A program made the translations under genes and the position numbers. From assembly GCA_005799745.1 (NCBI GenBank), contig SYFY01000148.1, positions 1-39,995 on the forward strand: a stretch of 39,995 nucleotides of DNA, written 5' to 3'. This DNA comes from Gammaproteobacteria bacterium (GTDB taxonomy: Bacteria; Pseudomonadota; Gammaproteobacteria; Pseudomonadales; Azotimanducaceae). Every line of letters starts with the position of its first letter. Within the stretch, counting starts at the first letter, position 1. Shown piece by piece: positions 14,648 through 23,296 of this stretch. Below the pieces are notes generated by a model. It ran no database searches and was not told the DNA's origin. It worked only from the letters and a program-made list of their open reading frames with translations.

Positions 14648-17281
14648 TCAAAGCGCTTTTTGCATGTGCCAGTCCAATGCTTGGCGCAACGCCTGACTGA
14701 GTTCATAGGCTGACGCTGGATCGTAGGCTTTGCCGTCGGCGGTCTGGATATCGAACAAATCTTCGGCGCGTTCGCCGAGGGTCGCGATGCGGGCACGCAG
14801 GACGGTGACGTGGAACGATTGAAAAAGCGCGCCGATTTCTGCCAGCAGTCCAGGTCGATCCAGCGCATTCACCATTAGCGTCGAATAGTTGTTCCCGAGC
14901 GCCGTCGTGATTGTGCATTCACTGCGACGCTGTAGTTGTTTGAGTTGGCGTGGTACCCGCTTGAGGGGCAGGTCTTTTGAACCGGTTACCGATAATAACG
15001 TCGCAATTCTTTGTGCCAGTCGACTGTGTTCGCGCACCGGTATTGCTTCATTTCGGTCTGACAGAACGACGAAGCTGTTAAAACAAAGCCCATTTTCCGC
15101 AGTATTGATGCTCGCTTCGTACACAGAAAGGTGCATCTGGTCGAACGCGGCGGTGATCCGACCAAAGAGACCGGGTTGATCGACAACGTAGAGGTGCAGT
15201 TCAGTCACGGCATCGTCATCAACTCTAGCGCTGGTGTTATCCAGCAACACCAGTGGTGCGGTTATCGGGTCGTGGTCGAGACACTTGAGCGTGACCTGAG
15301 CGATCTGACGGGTGCTGTGCCGGAGGAAGAACTCTTCGCTGGGGATATTCCAGAATGCGAGTACATGCGCTCGATCCAAATCAGGTTGTGCAGCGTGCAG
15401 TCGAACGAGCGCGCTTTCACGACTGGCTACCAGTGTTGCAGCGCGGTCCAAGGGTGATTCCAGCCCACGCCGCAAAGCGCGTCGCGTCGCGCCGTAGAGG
15501 TGCCGGAGCAGTGTGGCGCGATAGCTGTTCCAAAGGTTGGGATTGGTCGCGTTGATGTCCGCGACGGTGAGCGCATACAGATAGTCGAGGCGACGCTCGG
15601 ATTTCACTTCGGTGGCAAAGGCATGTACGACATCGGGGTCATAGATATCCTGTCGTTGAGCAACGCTGGACATATAGAGGTGCTTCTCAACAAGCCAACA
15701 CACAAGATCGGTATCGGCCGCCGTAATCTCATGACGTAGGCAAAACTGCCTGACGTCGGTTGCACCGAGTTCGGAGTGGTCCCCGCCACGACCCTTGGCG
15801 ATGTCATGATAGAGACCAGAGATGTAGAGCAGCTCGATCTTTGGAATCTGCCTGACACAGTGCGCGGCTACTGGAAAATCCTTATCCGCTGAGCGATAGA
15901 AGAACCGACGCATGTTGCGGATCACCATCATCGTGTGCGCATCGACGGTGTAGATGTGGAAAAGGTCGTGCTGCATCTGGCCGATCACGCGGCCAAACTC
16001 CGGAATGTACCTGCCGAGCAAACCGTAACGGCGCATGCGTGTGAGTTGAGTCACGAGCGTATGGGGCGCCCTCAACAGGTTCATGAACAGACCCGTAACT
16101 TCCCGCAAGTTTCGAAACGCTTCATCGACTCTGTGCAGGTTTTCTCGAAGCTGGCGAATGGTTGAGGCACGTACGCCGGATATATCGCGGCGGTGGGCCA
16201 TGAGAACGAAGAGTTCCATCATCGCGGCAGGTGAATCGCTGAACACTTGGTCGTCGACAGTCTCGATCCAGGTATTGCGCAGCTGGAATCGCGCATTCAC
16301 AGGAGTCGTTTCGTGGCTCTCGCTGCCGGAGAGGATGCGCTCCTCGAAGTCCTGCAGAAGAATGTCGTTAACCTCCCGCAGTGCAAGCACGTGTTTGTAG
16401 TACAGGTGCATGAATCGCTCGACACCGAGTTGTGCCTGCGTATCCGCAAATCCAAGGCGTGTAGCAAGTTCCCGCTGTAGTTGGAACTGCAATCGGTCTT
16501 CTTTGCGTTTTGCCAGAAGATGCAAGCCGAATCGCACCCACCAAAGGAAACGGCGACCTTCGACTAGCCAGTCCCTTTCTTCCGGCGTTAGAACACCGAG
16601 ATCAACCAGTGCGGCGGGTGATGACGTCCCGAATTGACGCTGACATACCCAGATGGCCGTGTGGTAGTCGCGAAGTCCTCCTGGCGATGATTTGATGTTG
16701 GGTTCAAGGCCATAGTCGACGTTATCGAATCGTTCATGGCGCTTGACTTGTTCGTCGCGTTTGGCACGAAAGAACTCATCTCCCGGCCACAGCACACCGG
16801 GGCCGAGCCGACTGACAAGTTCTTCGGCGAGCGCTTCATCGCCCGCAAGAATTCTGCGCTCGAATAGTGCGGTCGCGATGGTGATATCGGCCTTCGCCTG
16901 AATAACACACTCCTCGGGAGTGCGAACGCTGTAGCCAATCTCGACCTGCAGATCAAAAAGGTCCCGGATGAAGTGTTCAATCGCTTCTTTAAGCGGCTCT
17001 GCGTCGCGGACGAGCAGGCAGATATCGATGTCGGAACCGGGAAAGAGTTCGGCTCGGCCAAAACCGCCGACCGCCAGAAGGCATACCGGTGACTCACCCG
17101 AAGAAAAATAAAAAGTGAAGTATTCCCGCAAAAGATCGTCGAAAAGAGCAGTGCGGGAGGCTATGAGATCAACGACATCGGCACGCTGCCAATAACGCTC
17201 TTCAAGTTGGGCGGTGTGGGCCGCGATGCGTTGCCGTGCATCGGCAACGGTCAATCGCGGGGCGGCACTTAGCTCAACCAA
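14648..17281 (-). CDS. glnD: Bifunctional [protein-PII] uridylyltransferase/uridylyl-removing enzyme GlnD
   Basis: Senses glutamine and adds or removes UMP on PII proteins, controlling nitrogen assimilation. The 877-residue product shows the nucleotidyltransferase motif at 71-87 (VGGFGRAELFPGSDIDI, metal-binding D84/D86) and the PII-uridylyltransferase region with SSPGGLRDYHT. The HD domain has DAHTMMVIRNM and LYHDIAKGRGGDHSELG. Two C-terminal ACT domains follow (LHLYVVDQPGLFGRITAAF and LMVNALDRPGLLAEIGALF). All catalytic parts look intact. The start is unsure: TTG at 17281 overlaps map by eight bases, and another TTG lies ten codons in. It is coupled to map upstream and precedes dapC by 92 bases. 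Confidence 0.95.
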   Translation of the reverse strand: MVELSAAPRLTVADARQRIAAHTAQLEERYWQRADVVDLIASRTALFDDLLREYFTFYFSSGESPVCLLAVGGFGRAELFPGSDIDICLLVRDAEPLKEAIEHFIRDLFDLQVEIGYSVRTPEECVIQAKADITIATALFERRILAGDEALAEELVSRLGPGVLWPGDEFFRAKRDEQVKRHERFDNVDYGLEPNIKSSPGGLRDYHTAIWVCQRQFGTSSPAALVDLGVLTPEERDWLVEGRRFLWWVRFGLHLLAKRKEDRLQFQLQRELATRLGFADTQAQLGVERFMHLYYKHVLALREVNDILLQDFEERILSGSESHETTPVNARFQLRNTWIETVDDQVFSDSPAAMMELFVLMAHRRDISGVRASTIRQLRENLHRVDEAFRNLREVTGLFMNLLRAPHTLVTQLTRMRRYGLLGRYIPEFGRVIGQMQHDLFHIYTVDAHTMMVIRNMRRFFYRSADKDFPVAAHCVRQIPKIELLYISGLYHDIAKGRGGDHSELGATDVRQFCLRHEITAADTDLVCWLVEKHLYMSSVAQRQDIYDPDVVHAFATEVKSERRLDYLYALTVADINATNPNLWNSYRATLLRHLYGATRRALRRGLESPLDRAATLVASRESALVRLHAAQPDLDRAHVLAFWNIPSEEFFLRHSTRQIAQVTLKCLDHDPITAPLVLLDNTSARVDDDAVTELHLYVVDQPGLFGRITAAFDQMHLSVYEASINTAENGLCFNSFVVLSDRNEAIPVREHSRLAQRIATLLSVTGSKDLPLKRVPRQLKQLQRRSECTITTALGNNYSTLMVNALDRPGLLAEIGALFQSFHVTVLRARIATLGERAEDLFDIQTADGKAYDPASAYELSQALRQALDWHMQKAL

Positions 17282-18065
17282 AGGATTCTTCGTCGCGCTG
17301 CGTCAAAACCTCGAAACCGCAGCCGGTGACCAGCAGCGTATGTTCCCATTGAGCGGACAGCTTGTGGTCTTTCGTGACCACGGTCCAGCCATCGGGAAGC
17401 ACCTTCAAATGACGCGTTCCCGCGTTGATCATCGGCTCAATCGTGAAGGTCATCCCTTCTTCGAGAACGATCCCGGTACCGGCGCGACCATAGTGCAGTA
17501 CCTGCGGAGCATCGTGGAAAACTCGGCCAATTCCATGGCCACAAAATTCATGAACCACAGAAAAACGATTGCGTGTCGCATGGATTTCGATGGCGTTGCC
17601 GATGTCCCCTAGAAAGGCGCCTGGCCGCACCACTTCTATGCCTTTGTAGAGGCACTCCTGCGTCACCTTGACCAGACGACTGGCCAGGATTGAAGGCTCG
17701 CCGACCATGAACATCTTGCTGGTGTCGCCGTGGTAACCATCCTTAATGACAGTGACATCAATATTGATGATGTCGCCGGACTTAAGTGACTTCCGGTCTG
17801 TCGGAATGCCATGGCAGATCACGTGATTGACGGAAGTGCATATGGACTTTGGAAAGGGTGGTGTGTGCGGACTGCTGGTGTATCCCAAAGGGGCAGGAAT
17901 ACAGGCGAGTTCATTGATGATGTAGTTGTGGCATATCTCGTTGAGCCGCTCAGTTGTGATACCCGGTTGAACGTGTGGACCAATCATCGTGAGTACGCTG
18001 GCCGCGGCTTTGCCAGCGGCACGCATCCCGGCGACGTCGAGTTCAGTTTTTGCTTTGGCGACCAT
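17274..18065 (-). CDS. map: Type I methionine aminopeptidase
   Basis: Removes the initiator methionine from new proteins. The product is 263 residues, the usual length. The five metal ligands are visible as D103 (NIDVTV), D114 (HGDTS), H177 (GHGIG), E210 (TIEPM) and E241 (QWEHT). The substrate-site region SVNHVICHGIP is also present. The ATG at 18065 has AGGAAG upstream. It is divergent from rpsB, the arrangement known from many gammaproteobacteria, and its 3' end overlaps the glnD start. Confidence 0.97.
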   Translation of the reverse strand: MVAKAKTELDVAGMRAAGKAAASVLTMIGPHVQPGITTERLNEICHNYIINELACIPAPLGYTSSPHTPPFPKSICTSVNHVICHGIPTDRKSLKSGDIINIDVTVIKDGYHGDTSKMFMVGEPSILASRLVKVTQECLYKGIEVVRPGAFLGDIGNAIEIHATRNRFSVVHEFCGHGIGRVFHDAPQVLHYGRAGTGIVLEEGMTFTIEPMINAGTRHLKVLPDGWTVVTKDHKLSAQWEHTLLVTGCGFEVLTQRDEESFG

Positions 18066-18438
18066 GGGCTTCCTGTACTAAGCAGCGCGGGCCGGTTGTA
18101 TCTCCTCCAGCCCCAGCTCCCACGAATAGTAATAGCTAATCGTGCGAGGGAGGGGAACAGAGGACCGGCGTGGTGGTGTCAGCCAGTATATCGACGATTC
18201 ACCGATGGGTTCCGGCTGACGGGGGACTTATGGTATAAAGCGCGCCGCCCGGTGGCAACGCAACCGGGTGGATCAAGAGTCGAGCCTTAAACAGAAACCA
18301 AAATCACACGCTATTCGTCACACGATCGCGGGTGCCTGCCGAAGGTTTCGCCATCAGGAACGTCGAGCTTCTGATGCGAAAACATCGCTGTAGGTTCGGT
18401 CGTGGGGATAGCGGAGGATTAACCCGGAGAGGAAAAAC
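18066..18438. promoter_or_regulatory. Divergent map/rpsB control region with rpsB leader
   Basis: This 373-base gap holds no gene that I can support. On the plus strand the rpsB promoter lies near 18231, leaving a leader of about 190 bases. The leader contains a hairpin (18248-18253 with 18263-18268) and a smaller one near 18373-18386. In E. coli and relatives the rpsB leader binds S2 protein for autogenous repression; a similar role here is inference. On the minus strand a weak -10-like TACTAT (18131-18126) could serve map. Confidence 0.5.
18231..18239 (+). promoter_or_regulatory. Putative extended -10 promoter of rpsB
   Basis: TGGTATAAA is an extended -10 element (TGn then TATAAA at 18234-18239). 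It is followed at once by the GC-rich GCGCGCC, the kind of discriminator typical of stringently controlled ribosomal promoters. No good -35 is seen 16-18 bases upstream, which an extended -10 can tolerate. The start would be near 18246. Confidence 0.6.
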
Positions 18439-19194
18439 ATGACTGTTAGCATGTCTGACATGCTGGCTGCTGGCGTGCATTTCGGCCATCAGACCCGCTT
18501 TTGGAACCCCAAGATGGCCCCTTATATTTTTGGGGCGCGCAACAAGATCCACATCATCAACCTCGAACATACGGTTCCAGCGCTGAATGCTGCGCTCACC
18601 GAAATTCGACGCCTGTCTCGACGTGGCAACAAGATTCTGCTCGTTGGCACCAAACGCGCGGCGGCCAAAGTTATCTCGGAGCAGGCCAGTCGTGTGGGTG
18701 CACCGTATGTCGACCAGCGTTGGCTCGGCGGCATGCTGACCAACTACAAGACGATTCGGCAGAGCATCAAGCGATTGCAGGAACTGGAAAAGCAGGCCGA
18801 AGACGGCACTTTTGAACACTTCACGAAGCGTGAAGCGTTGCAGCGCCGTCGGTTGATGGAAAAGCTCGAGCGTAGCCTTGGTGGCATCAAGAACATGGCG
18901 GGTCTCCCCGACGCGTTGTTTGTCGTCGATGTGAATCACGAACGTATTGCAATCACCGAAGCGAACAAGCTGGGTATTCCGGTATTTGGCATCGTTGATA
19001 CGAACAGCGATCCGGAGGGTGTTGATTACGTCATCCCCGGTAACGATGACGCCATCCGTGCCGTGCGTCTTTACGTTTCGGCCGTTTGTGACGCGATCGC
19101 CGAAGGCCAACGTGCCGCGAAGGGTGAAGTTGAGCCCAGTGAATTTGTCGAAGTCACTGAAGCGAGTGCGGTTTCCGCCGCAGTGGAGGAGTAA
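18439..19194 (+). CDS. rpsB: 30S ribosomal protein S2
   Basis: Small-subunit ribosomal protein at the head-platform junction; it also represses its own mRNA in studied gammaproteobacteria. The 251-residue product has the S2 signatures [45 protein letters not shown] and, later, [27 protein letters not shown]. The acidic C-terminal tail is short. The Shine-Dalgarno GGAGAGG (18426-18432) is strong. tsf begins on the base after the stop codon, with no spacer or attenuator between them. Confidence 0.98.
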   Translation: MTVSMSDMLAAGVHFGHQTRFWNPKMAPYIFGARNKIHIINLEHTVPALNAALTEIRRLSRRGNKILLVGTKRAAAKVISEQASRVGAPYVDQRWLGGMLTNYKTIRQSIKRLQELEKQAEDGTFEHFTKREALQRRRLMEKLERSLGGIKNMAGLPDALFVVDVNHERIAITEANKLGIPVFGIVDTNSDPEGVDYVIPGNDDAIRAVRLYVSAVCDAIAEGQRAAKGEVEPSEFVEVTEASAVSAAVEE

Positions 19195-20073
19195 ATGACG
19201 GTCACGACCGCCATGATCAAGGAACTGCGCGAGCGCACCGGCCTCGGCATGCTCGAGTGCAAAGGTGCACTCACCGAAAGCAATGGCGACATGGAGGCAG
19301 CGATTGAATCGCTGCGCAAGAAGAGTTCATTGAAAGCAGCGAAGAAGGCTGGTCGAACGACCGCAGACGGCCTGCTTGGACTTAAAGTCGCCGCCGACGG
19401 TAGCCGGGCAGCGCTTGTTGAAATCAACATCGAAACCGATTTCGCCGCCAAGAATGAGAAGTTCAAAGCCTTTGTCGAAAAGATGGCGAATGCCGCTTTC
19501 GAGATTGGCGAGAGCGATCCGCTGGCTGCGCTGAATGCACAGTTCAACGGTGAGCGTGAAACGCTCGTACAGGAAATCGGTGAAAACGTCGCCATTCGCC
19601 GGGCTGTGGTGTTCGCAGCGAGAGACGGAGGTTACGTTGCTCACTATCTCCATGGCGACCAGCGCAAAGCGTCGCTCGTCGAATTGAGCAAAACCAATGT
19701 TGAGCTCGGTCGGGACATCGCCATGCATGTCACCGCGATGAATCCCATGGTGGTTCGCGGCGAAGACATCGCTGCCGACGTGGTCGCCAAGGAGCGCGAA
19801 ATCTATACCGTGCAAGCCGCGGAAAGTGGCAAGCCGGCAGACATCGTCGCGAAGATGGTGGACGGCAGAATTCGCAAATTCCTCGCAGAATCAAGCTTGC
19901 TTGAGCAACCGTTTGTTAAAGACGCCAATACCAAGGTAGGACAGCTCTGCAAACAGGCAGGAGTTGAATGTCGTCGGTTGGTTCGCTTCGAGGTGGGTGA
20001 AGGTATCGCGAAAGAAGAGACTGATTTCGCCGCCGAAGTCGCTGCGCAAATCAAATCCTCACAGGGCGGTTGA
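19195..20073 (+). CDS. tsf: Elongation factor Ts
   Basis: Guanine-nucleotide exchange factor for EF-Tu. The product of 292 residues begins MTVTTAMIKELRERTGLG, and the N-terminal UBA-like domain contains MLECKGALTESNGDMEAAIESL. The core shows the family TDFAAKNEKF and the later HVTAMNPMVV. The ATG abuts the rpsB TAA, with GGAG at the end of rpsB serving as ribosome-binding site, so the two genes are very likely cotranslated. pyrH starts three bases after the stop. Confidence 0.98.
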   Translation: MTVTTAMIKELRERTGLGMLECKGALTESNGDMEAAIESLRKKSSLKAAKKAGRTTADGLLGLKVAADGSRAALVEINIETDFAAKNEKFKAFVEKMANAAFEIGESDPLAALNAQFNGERETLVQEIGENVAIRRAVVFAARDGGYVAHYLHGDQRKASLVELSKTNVELGRDIAMHVTAMNPMVVRGEDIAADVVAKEREIYTVQAAESGKPADIVAKMVDGRIRKFLAESSLLEQPFVKDANTKVGQLCKQAGVECRRLVRFEVGEGIAKEETDFAAEVAAQIKSSQGG

Positions 20074-20076
20074 TCC

Positions 20077-20754
20077 ATGCGCCTTCTGCTGAAGCTGTCG
20101 GGGGAAGCCCTCGGCAGTCCGGCCGGGGGCGCGATCGATCCGGTATTGCTGCGTGAAATCGGTGGTCAGACCGCCACCTTCGTCAGGTCGGGCGGACAAC
20201 TCGGTATCGTGCTTGGCGGGGGAAACCTCTTACGCGGTGCAACCCTTGCCACCCACGGTATTGACCGGATTACCGCCGATCAAATGGGCATGCTGGCGAC
20301 GATCATTAATGGTCTCGCCTGCCGTGACATTCTGTTGCAGCTCGGCATTACGACCGCGATTTATTCCGCGGTGGGTATTCCCGGAGTCGCCCCGGCTTGC
20401 AGTCGAGATGCGGCGGTGGCAGATCTTGCTGCGAGCAAGGTGGTGATTCTTGCCGGCGGTACGGGGAATCCGCTTTTCACCACAGATACGGCGGCTTGCC
20501 TTCGAGCCATTGAAATCGGCGCTGACGCAGTGCTCAAGGCCACCAAGGTTGATGGCATTTATTCTGCGGACCCGAAGAAGGACCCTAAGGCCGTCCGATT
20601 TCCCGAGCTCGATTACGCGAGAGTTCTACGTGACGAACTCGGGGTGATGGACCTCACCGCCATTTGCCTATGCCGGGATCACGGCTTACCCATCGTTGTT
20701 TTGACATGTAGGAGCCCGAGGCACTACGCCGCATTGCGGCAGGTGAAAAATTAG
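20077..20754 (+). CDS. pyrH: UMP kinase PyrH, with altered C-terminus
   Basis: Phosphorylates UMP to UDP in pyrimidine nucleotide synthesis; bacterial PyrH belongs to the amino acid kinase fold. Motifs present are LLKLSGEAL at the N-terminus, GGGNLLRG, DQMGMLATIINGLA, GGTGNPLFTTDTAACLRA, KATKVDGIYSADPKKDPKA and VMDLTAICLCRDHGLPI. The product has only 225 residues. After VV (20700) the family motif VFDM and the conserved C-terminal strand are missing; the frame reads LTCRSPRHYAALRQVKN and stops. The expected end lies in another frame (see the next entry). The N-terminus is also a few residues shorter than usual. Since PyrH is normally essential, a sequence error is a serious possibility. The gene's identity is certain; the state of its 3' end is not. 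Confidence 0.9.
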   Translation: MRLLLKLSGEALGSPAGGAIDPVLLREIGGQTATFVRSGGQLGIVLGGGNLLRGATLATHGIDRITADQMGMLATIINGLACRDILLQLGITTAIYSAVGIPGVAPACSRDAAVADLAASKVVILAGGTGNPLFTTDTAACLRAIEIGADAVLKATKVDGIYSADPKKDPKAVRFPELDYARVLRDELGVMDLTAICLCRDHGLPIVVLTCRSPRHYAALRQVKN

Positions 20755-20813
20755 GGACTATCGTGCGTGAACCCCAGCGCGGGAACGAAACAGGAAAACT
20801 TCATGCTCAATGA
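20700..20813 (+). pseudogene. pyrH: Out-of-frame remnant of the conserved PyrH C-terminus
   Basis: Read from 20700, this frame encodes FDM, then TAG (20709-20711), then EPEALRRIAAGEKLGTIV and a few more residues to TGA at 20811-20813. FDM and the ALRRIAAGEKLGTIV block correspond to the normal end of UMP kinase. Restoring the frame needs one extra base, most simply a fifth T in the run 20699-20702, plus loss of the TAG. The restored gene would overlap the frr start by 11 bases. Confidence 0.75.
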
Positions 20814-21360
20814 AATTCGTGACGACGCCGCTGAACGTATGCACAAGACCATCGAATCGTTGAACCAGGCGTTTGCAAAAATCCGCACCGGTCGGGCCAA
20901 TCCAAAGCTGCTCGACGGCCTGACTGTGGAGTATTTCGGGGTAGATACGCCGCTCATCCAGTTGGCTTCGGTCAATGTGGAGGACGCACGTACCTTGCTG
21001 ATTTCGCCTTGGGAAAAGAAACTTCTCCCGCAGATCGAAAAGGCCATCCTCAAGAGCGACATCGGTATCACGCCCAATGTATCCAACGGCGTTATTCGAC
21101 TACCATTACCGCCACTGACCGAGCAAAACCGTAAGGATCTTGTTAAACAGGCACGTCAGGAAGCCGAGCAGGCGAGGGTGGCGGTGCGCAACATCCGCCG
21201 AGATGCGATGGCTGACGTCAAGGAAGTAGTCAAGGAAAAAGAAGCTTCCGAAGATGAGGGCCGCAGGGCCGAAGAAGGCTTGCAGGCACTGACAGATAAA
21301 TTTGTCGCGGACGTTGATAAAGTTCTGGCCACCAAGGAACAGGACCTGATGGCCATTTGA
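20803..21360 (+). CDS. frr: Ribosome recycling factor
   Basis: Works with EF-G to split post-termination ribosomes. The 185-residue length is exactly that typical of the family. Blocks include MLNEIRDDAAERM, IRTGRANPKLLDGLTVEYFG, LISPWEKKLLPQIEKAI and RLPLPPLTEQNRKDLV, with the long three-helix bundle at both ends. The ATG at 20803 has AGGAAAA five bases upstream; an in-frame GTG at 20767 is less likely. A 114-base spacer follows before uppS; no dxr lies there. Confidence 0.98.
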   Translation: MLNEIRDDAAERMHKTIESLNQAFAKIRTGRANPKLLDGLTVEYFGVDTPLIQLASVNVEDARTLLISPWEKKLLPQIEKAILKSDIGITPNVSNGVIRLPLPPLTEQNRKDLVKQARQEAEQARVAVRNIRRDAMADVKEVVKEKEASEDEGRRAEEGLQALTDKFVADVDKVLATKEQDLMAI

Positions 21361-21474
21361 GGGCTTACAAACATCCCTATGAATTAGGTCACATTTGGCC
21401 GTTCGCCAGTCGAAAAGCCATCTCGCTCATGCCATAGTGCCCGTCGAACCGAACTGGATTGCCGGTAAGCCCTG

Positions 21475-22239
21475 ATGTCTGAAAGCCAGCCTAAGACTCT
21501 GTATCTGGCGGCCGAAGCTCCGCAGCCCGACCACAACGTAAAGCACCTCGCCATCATCATGGACGGCAATCACCGCTGGGCCAAAGCGCGTCGTTTGCCA
21601 AAGACAGCCGGTCATCGGGCGGGCGCCAAAAACGTAGCGCCGCTGGCAGAAGCCTGCGCTGATGCTGGAATTGCCTGTTTAACCCTCTTTGCCTTCAGTA
21701 CCGAGAATTGGGCGCGTCCACGGCGCGAAGTCAATCTGCTGATGGAGTTGATGCGCGGCATGCTCGAGAACGATGTCGAGGAGCTAAATCAGCGCGGCGT
21801 TCGACTCAATATCATCGGTGATCGTTCGCGCTTCGGACCGGATTTACGGGGCCACATGGAACGTGCGGAGAATTTAACGGCCGCCAATGACGCTATGCAG
21901 CTCAACATCGCGGCGAATTTCGGTGGTCGTTGGGACATCTTGCAGGCCGCGAAGTTGCTTGCCCGCGATGTTGCCAATGGCCGGTTGCCGCAGTCAGCAT
22001 TGGAAGTGTTGACTGAAGACGAATTCACCTCCTACCTCTCCCTTGGTAACGTGCCGGCACCTGATCTCTGTGTTCGTACGGGTGGAGATCAGCGCATCAG
22101 CAATTTCCTTTTGTGGGACTTCGCTTACACCGAGTTCTATTTCACAGAGACTTTCTTCCCGGACTTTGACGCCATCCAGTTGCGTCGCGCACTGGAGAGT
22201 TTTACCGAGCGCCAGCGGCGCTTCGGCCGACGCCCCTAG
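21475..22239 (+). CDS. uppS: Undecaprenyl diphosphate synthase (cis-prenyltransferase)
   Basis: Condenses isopentenyl diphosphate units onto farnesyl diphosphate to make the C55 lipid carrier for peptidoglycan and O-antigen. The 254-residue product has the catalytic IMDGNHRWA (D30), the FAFSTENW block, and RTGGDQRISNFLLWDFAYTEFYF near the C-terminus. It has an extra 20 or so residues before the conserved core. It is followed 14 bases later by cdsA, the usual partner. Confidence 0.96.
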   Translation: MSESQPKTLYLAAEAPQPDHNVKHLAIIMDGNHRWAKARRLPKTAGHRAGAKNVAPLAEACADAGIACLTLFAFSTENWARPRREVNLLMELMRGMLENDVEELNQRGVRLNIIGDRSRFGPDLRGHMERAENLTAANDAMQLNIAANFGGRWDILQAAKLLARDVANGRLPQSALEVLTEDEFTSYLSLGNVPAPDLCVRTGGDQRISNFLLWDFAYTEFYFTETFFPDFDAIQLRRALESFTERQRRFGRRP

Positions 22240-22253
22240 TCGACCGACTGGAG

Positions 22254-23048
22254 ATGCTCCGCACAAGGGTCATCACGGCACTTATCCTCGCAGCGGCAAT
22301 CATCGCCGCCATTTACCTGCTCGACACATCGTGGCTTGGCGTAATACTCGGCCTGTTCACTGCTGCCGCCGCTTGGGAATGGTCTGCCCTGGCGCGAATT
22401 GAAGGGCAGTTTCAAAGGGTGCTTTACGTTGCTGCTGCGGTCGGGCTCACCTTTGGCTTTTTCTTCCTCGTGACACCCGTCGTCCTGCTGTGGGTGCTGG
22501 TGGTGGTTTGGATTATTGCAACGATTGCAGTGCTAACGTGGCCGCGTAGTCGGCATTGGATAGCTTCGCCCGCAGTAGTAGCTGGGCTCGGTTTGCTGAT
22601 TCTTCCCGGCGTGTTGGTTGCCTTGTTAGTCATCCATGGTCTGCCGAATGGTGGGCACTGGCTGCTCTTCGCGCTGCTGATTTGTTGGGCTGCCGATATT
22701 GGCGCGTATTTTGCGGGTAAGGGTTTTGGCCGAAACAAGCTCGCGGTCAATGTGAGCCCCGGAAAAACCTGGGAAGGCGCGCTGGGTGGTCTTCTCCTGG
22801 CCCTCCTGGTTTGTGGCGGATTGCTCTTTGCAGCCGGCGTATTAGATGGCTTCTGGATCCTCATCCTCACTGGCCTGGTGGCTGTCTCGATCATCGGGGA
22901 TCTCTTCGAGAGCTTGCTCAAGCGTGCGAGCGGGGCCAAGGATTCCGGCAGTCTGCTGCCCGGGCACGGCGGAGTGCTTGATCGCATCGACTCGGTGCTC
23001 GCGGTTTCCCCATTCTTTGCGCTATGGCTGATGTCACAGGCGCCCTGA
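22254..23048 (+). CDS. cdsA: Phosphatidate cytidylyltransferase
   Basis: Makes CDP-diacylglycerol from phosphatidate and CTP in the inner membrane, the branch point for all phospholipids. The 264-residue protein is strongly hydrophobic with about seven or eight membrane segments. It ends with the CDS signature SLLKRASGAKDSGSLLPGHGG followed by VLDRIDS. The middle CWAADIGAYFAGKGFG block is also typical. The ATG at 22254 is the obvious start. With plsB elsewhere in this window, two phospholipid-synthesis steps are present. Confidence 0.96.
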   Translation: MLRTRVITALILAAAIIAAIYLLDTSWLGVILGLFTAAAAWEWSALARIEGQFQRVLYVAAAVGLTFGFFFLVTPVVLLWVLVVVWIIATIAVLTWPRSRHWIASPAVVAGLGLLILPGVLVALLVIHGLPNGGHWLLFALLICWAADIGAYFAGKGFGRNKLAVNVSPGKTWEGALGGLLLALLVCGGLLFAAGVLDGFWILILTGLVAVSIIGDLFESLLKRASGAKDSGSLLPGHGGVLDRIDSVLAVSPFFALWLMSQAP

Positions 23049-23296
23049 TCTCCGGGGTCGGCGGCAATGGCGAACGCTTGAATCGTCGCGATTTGCGGCG
23101 AGTCTTCTTCCGATCAAATCGTTCTTTCGGTGCCTGGTGCAACCAGGGTCCGGTATGATGCCGCCCGATTGAAAGTGCATTGGATATCGAACTAACTCGC
23201 GCTCGATCTCGATTCAGTCCGGATTCACGCACTGCCTGGTAAAAGCGGACCTGAGAATTGGACGCTTGCGGCCTGTGGAGGCGAAACACCGAAGCC
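23049..23296 (+). other. cdsA-rseP spacer (no dxr)
   Basis: In Pseudomonas-like genomes dxr (about 1.2 kb) occupies this slot; here only 248 bases remain and I see no Dxr motif in any frame. The spacer holds a 6-bp hairpin (23133-23138 with 23142-23147) and a -10-like TATGAT (23154-23159) without a good -35. It may carry a promoter for rseP and the genes after it. Confidence 0.4.

Noticed and set aside
18304-19110. Minus-strand open frame over the rpsB leader and gene
   Set aside because: Antisense to rpsB; no family features and no ribosome-binding site.
20695-20754. Programmed frameshift to restore the PyrH C-terminus
   Set aside because: A single -1 slip in the T run would read FDM or LDM and then meet TAG at 20709-20711, so one slip cannot reach the conserved block; two changes are needed.
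23120-23170. tRNA-like or small RNA gene in the cdsA-rseP gap
   Set aside because: Only a 6-bp hairpin is present; no cloverleaf arms or CCA end.
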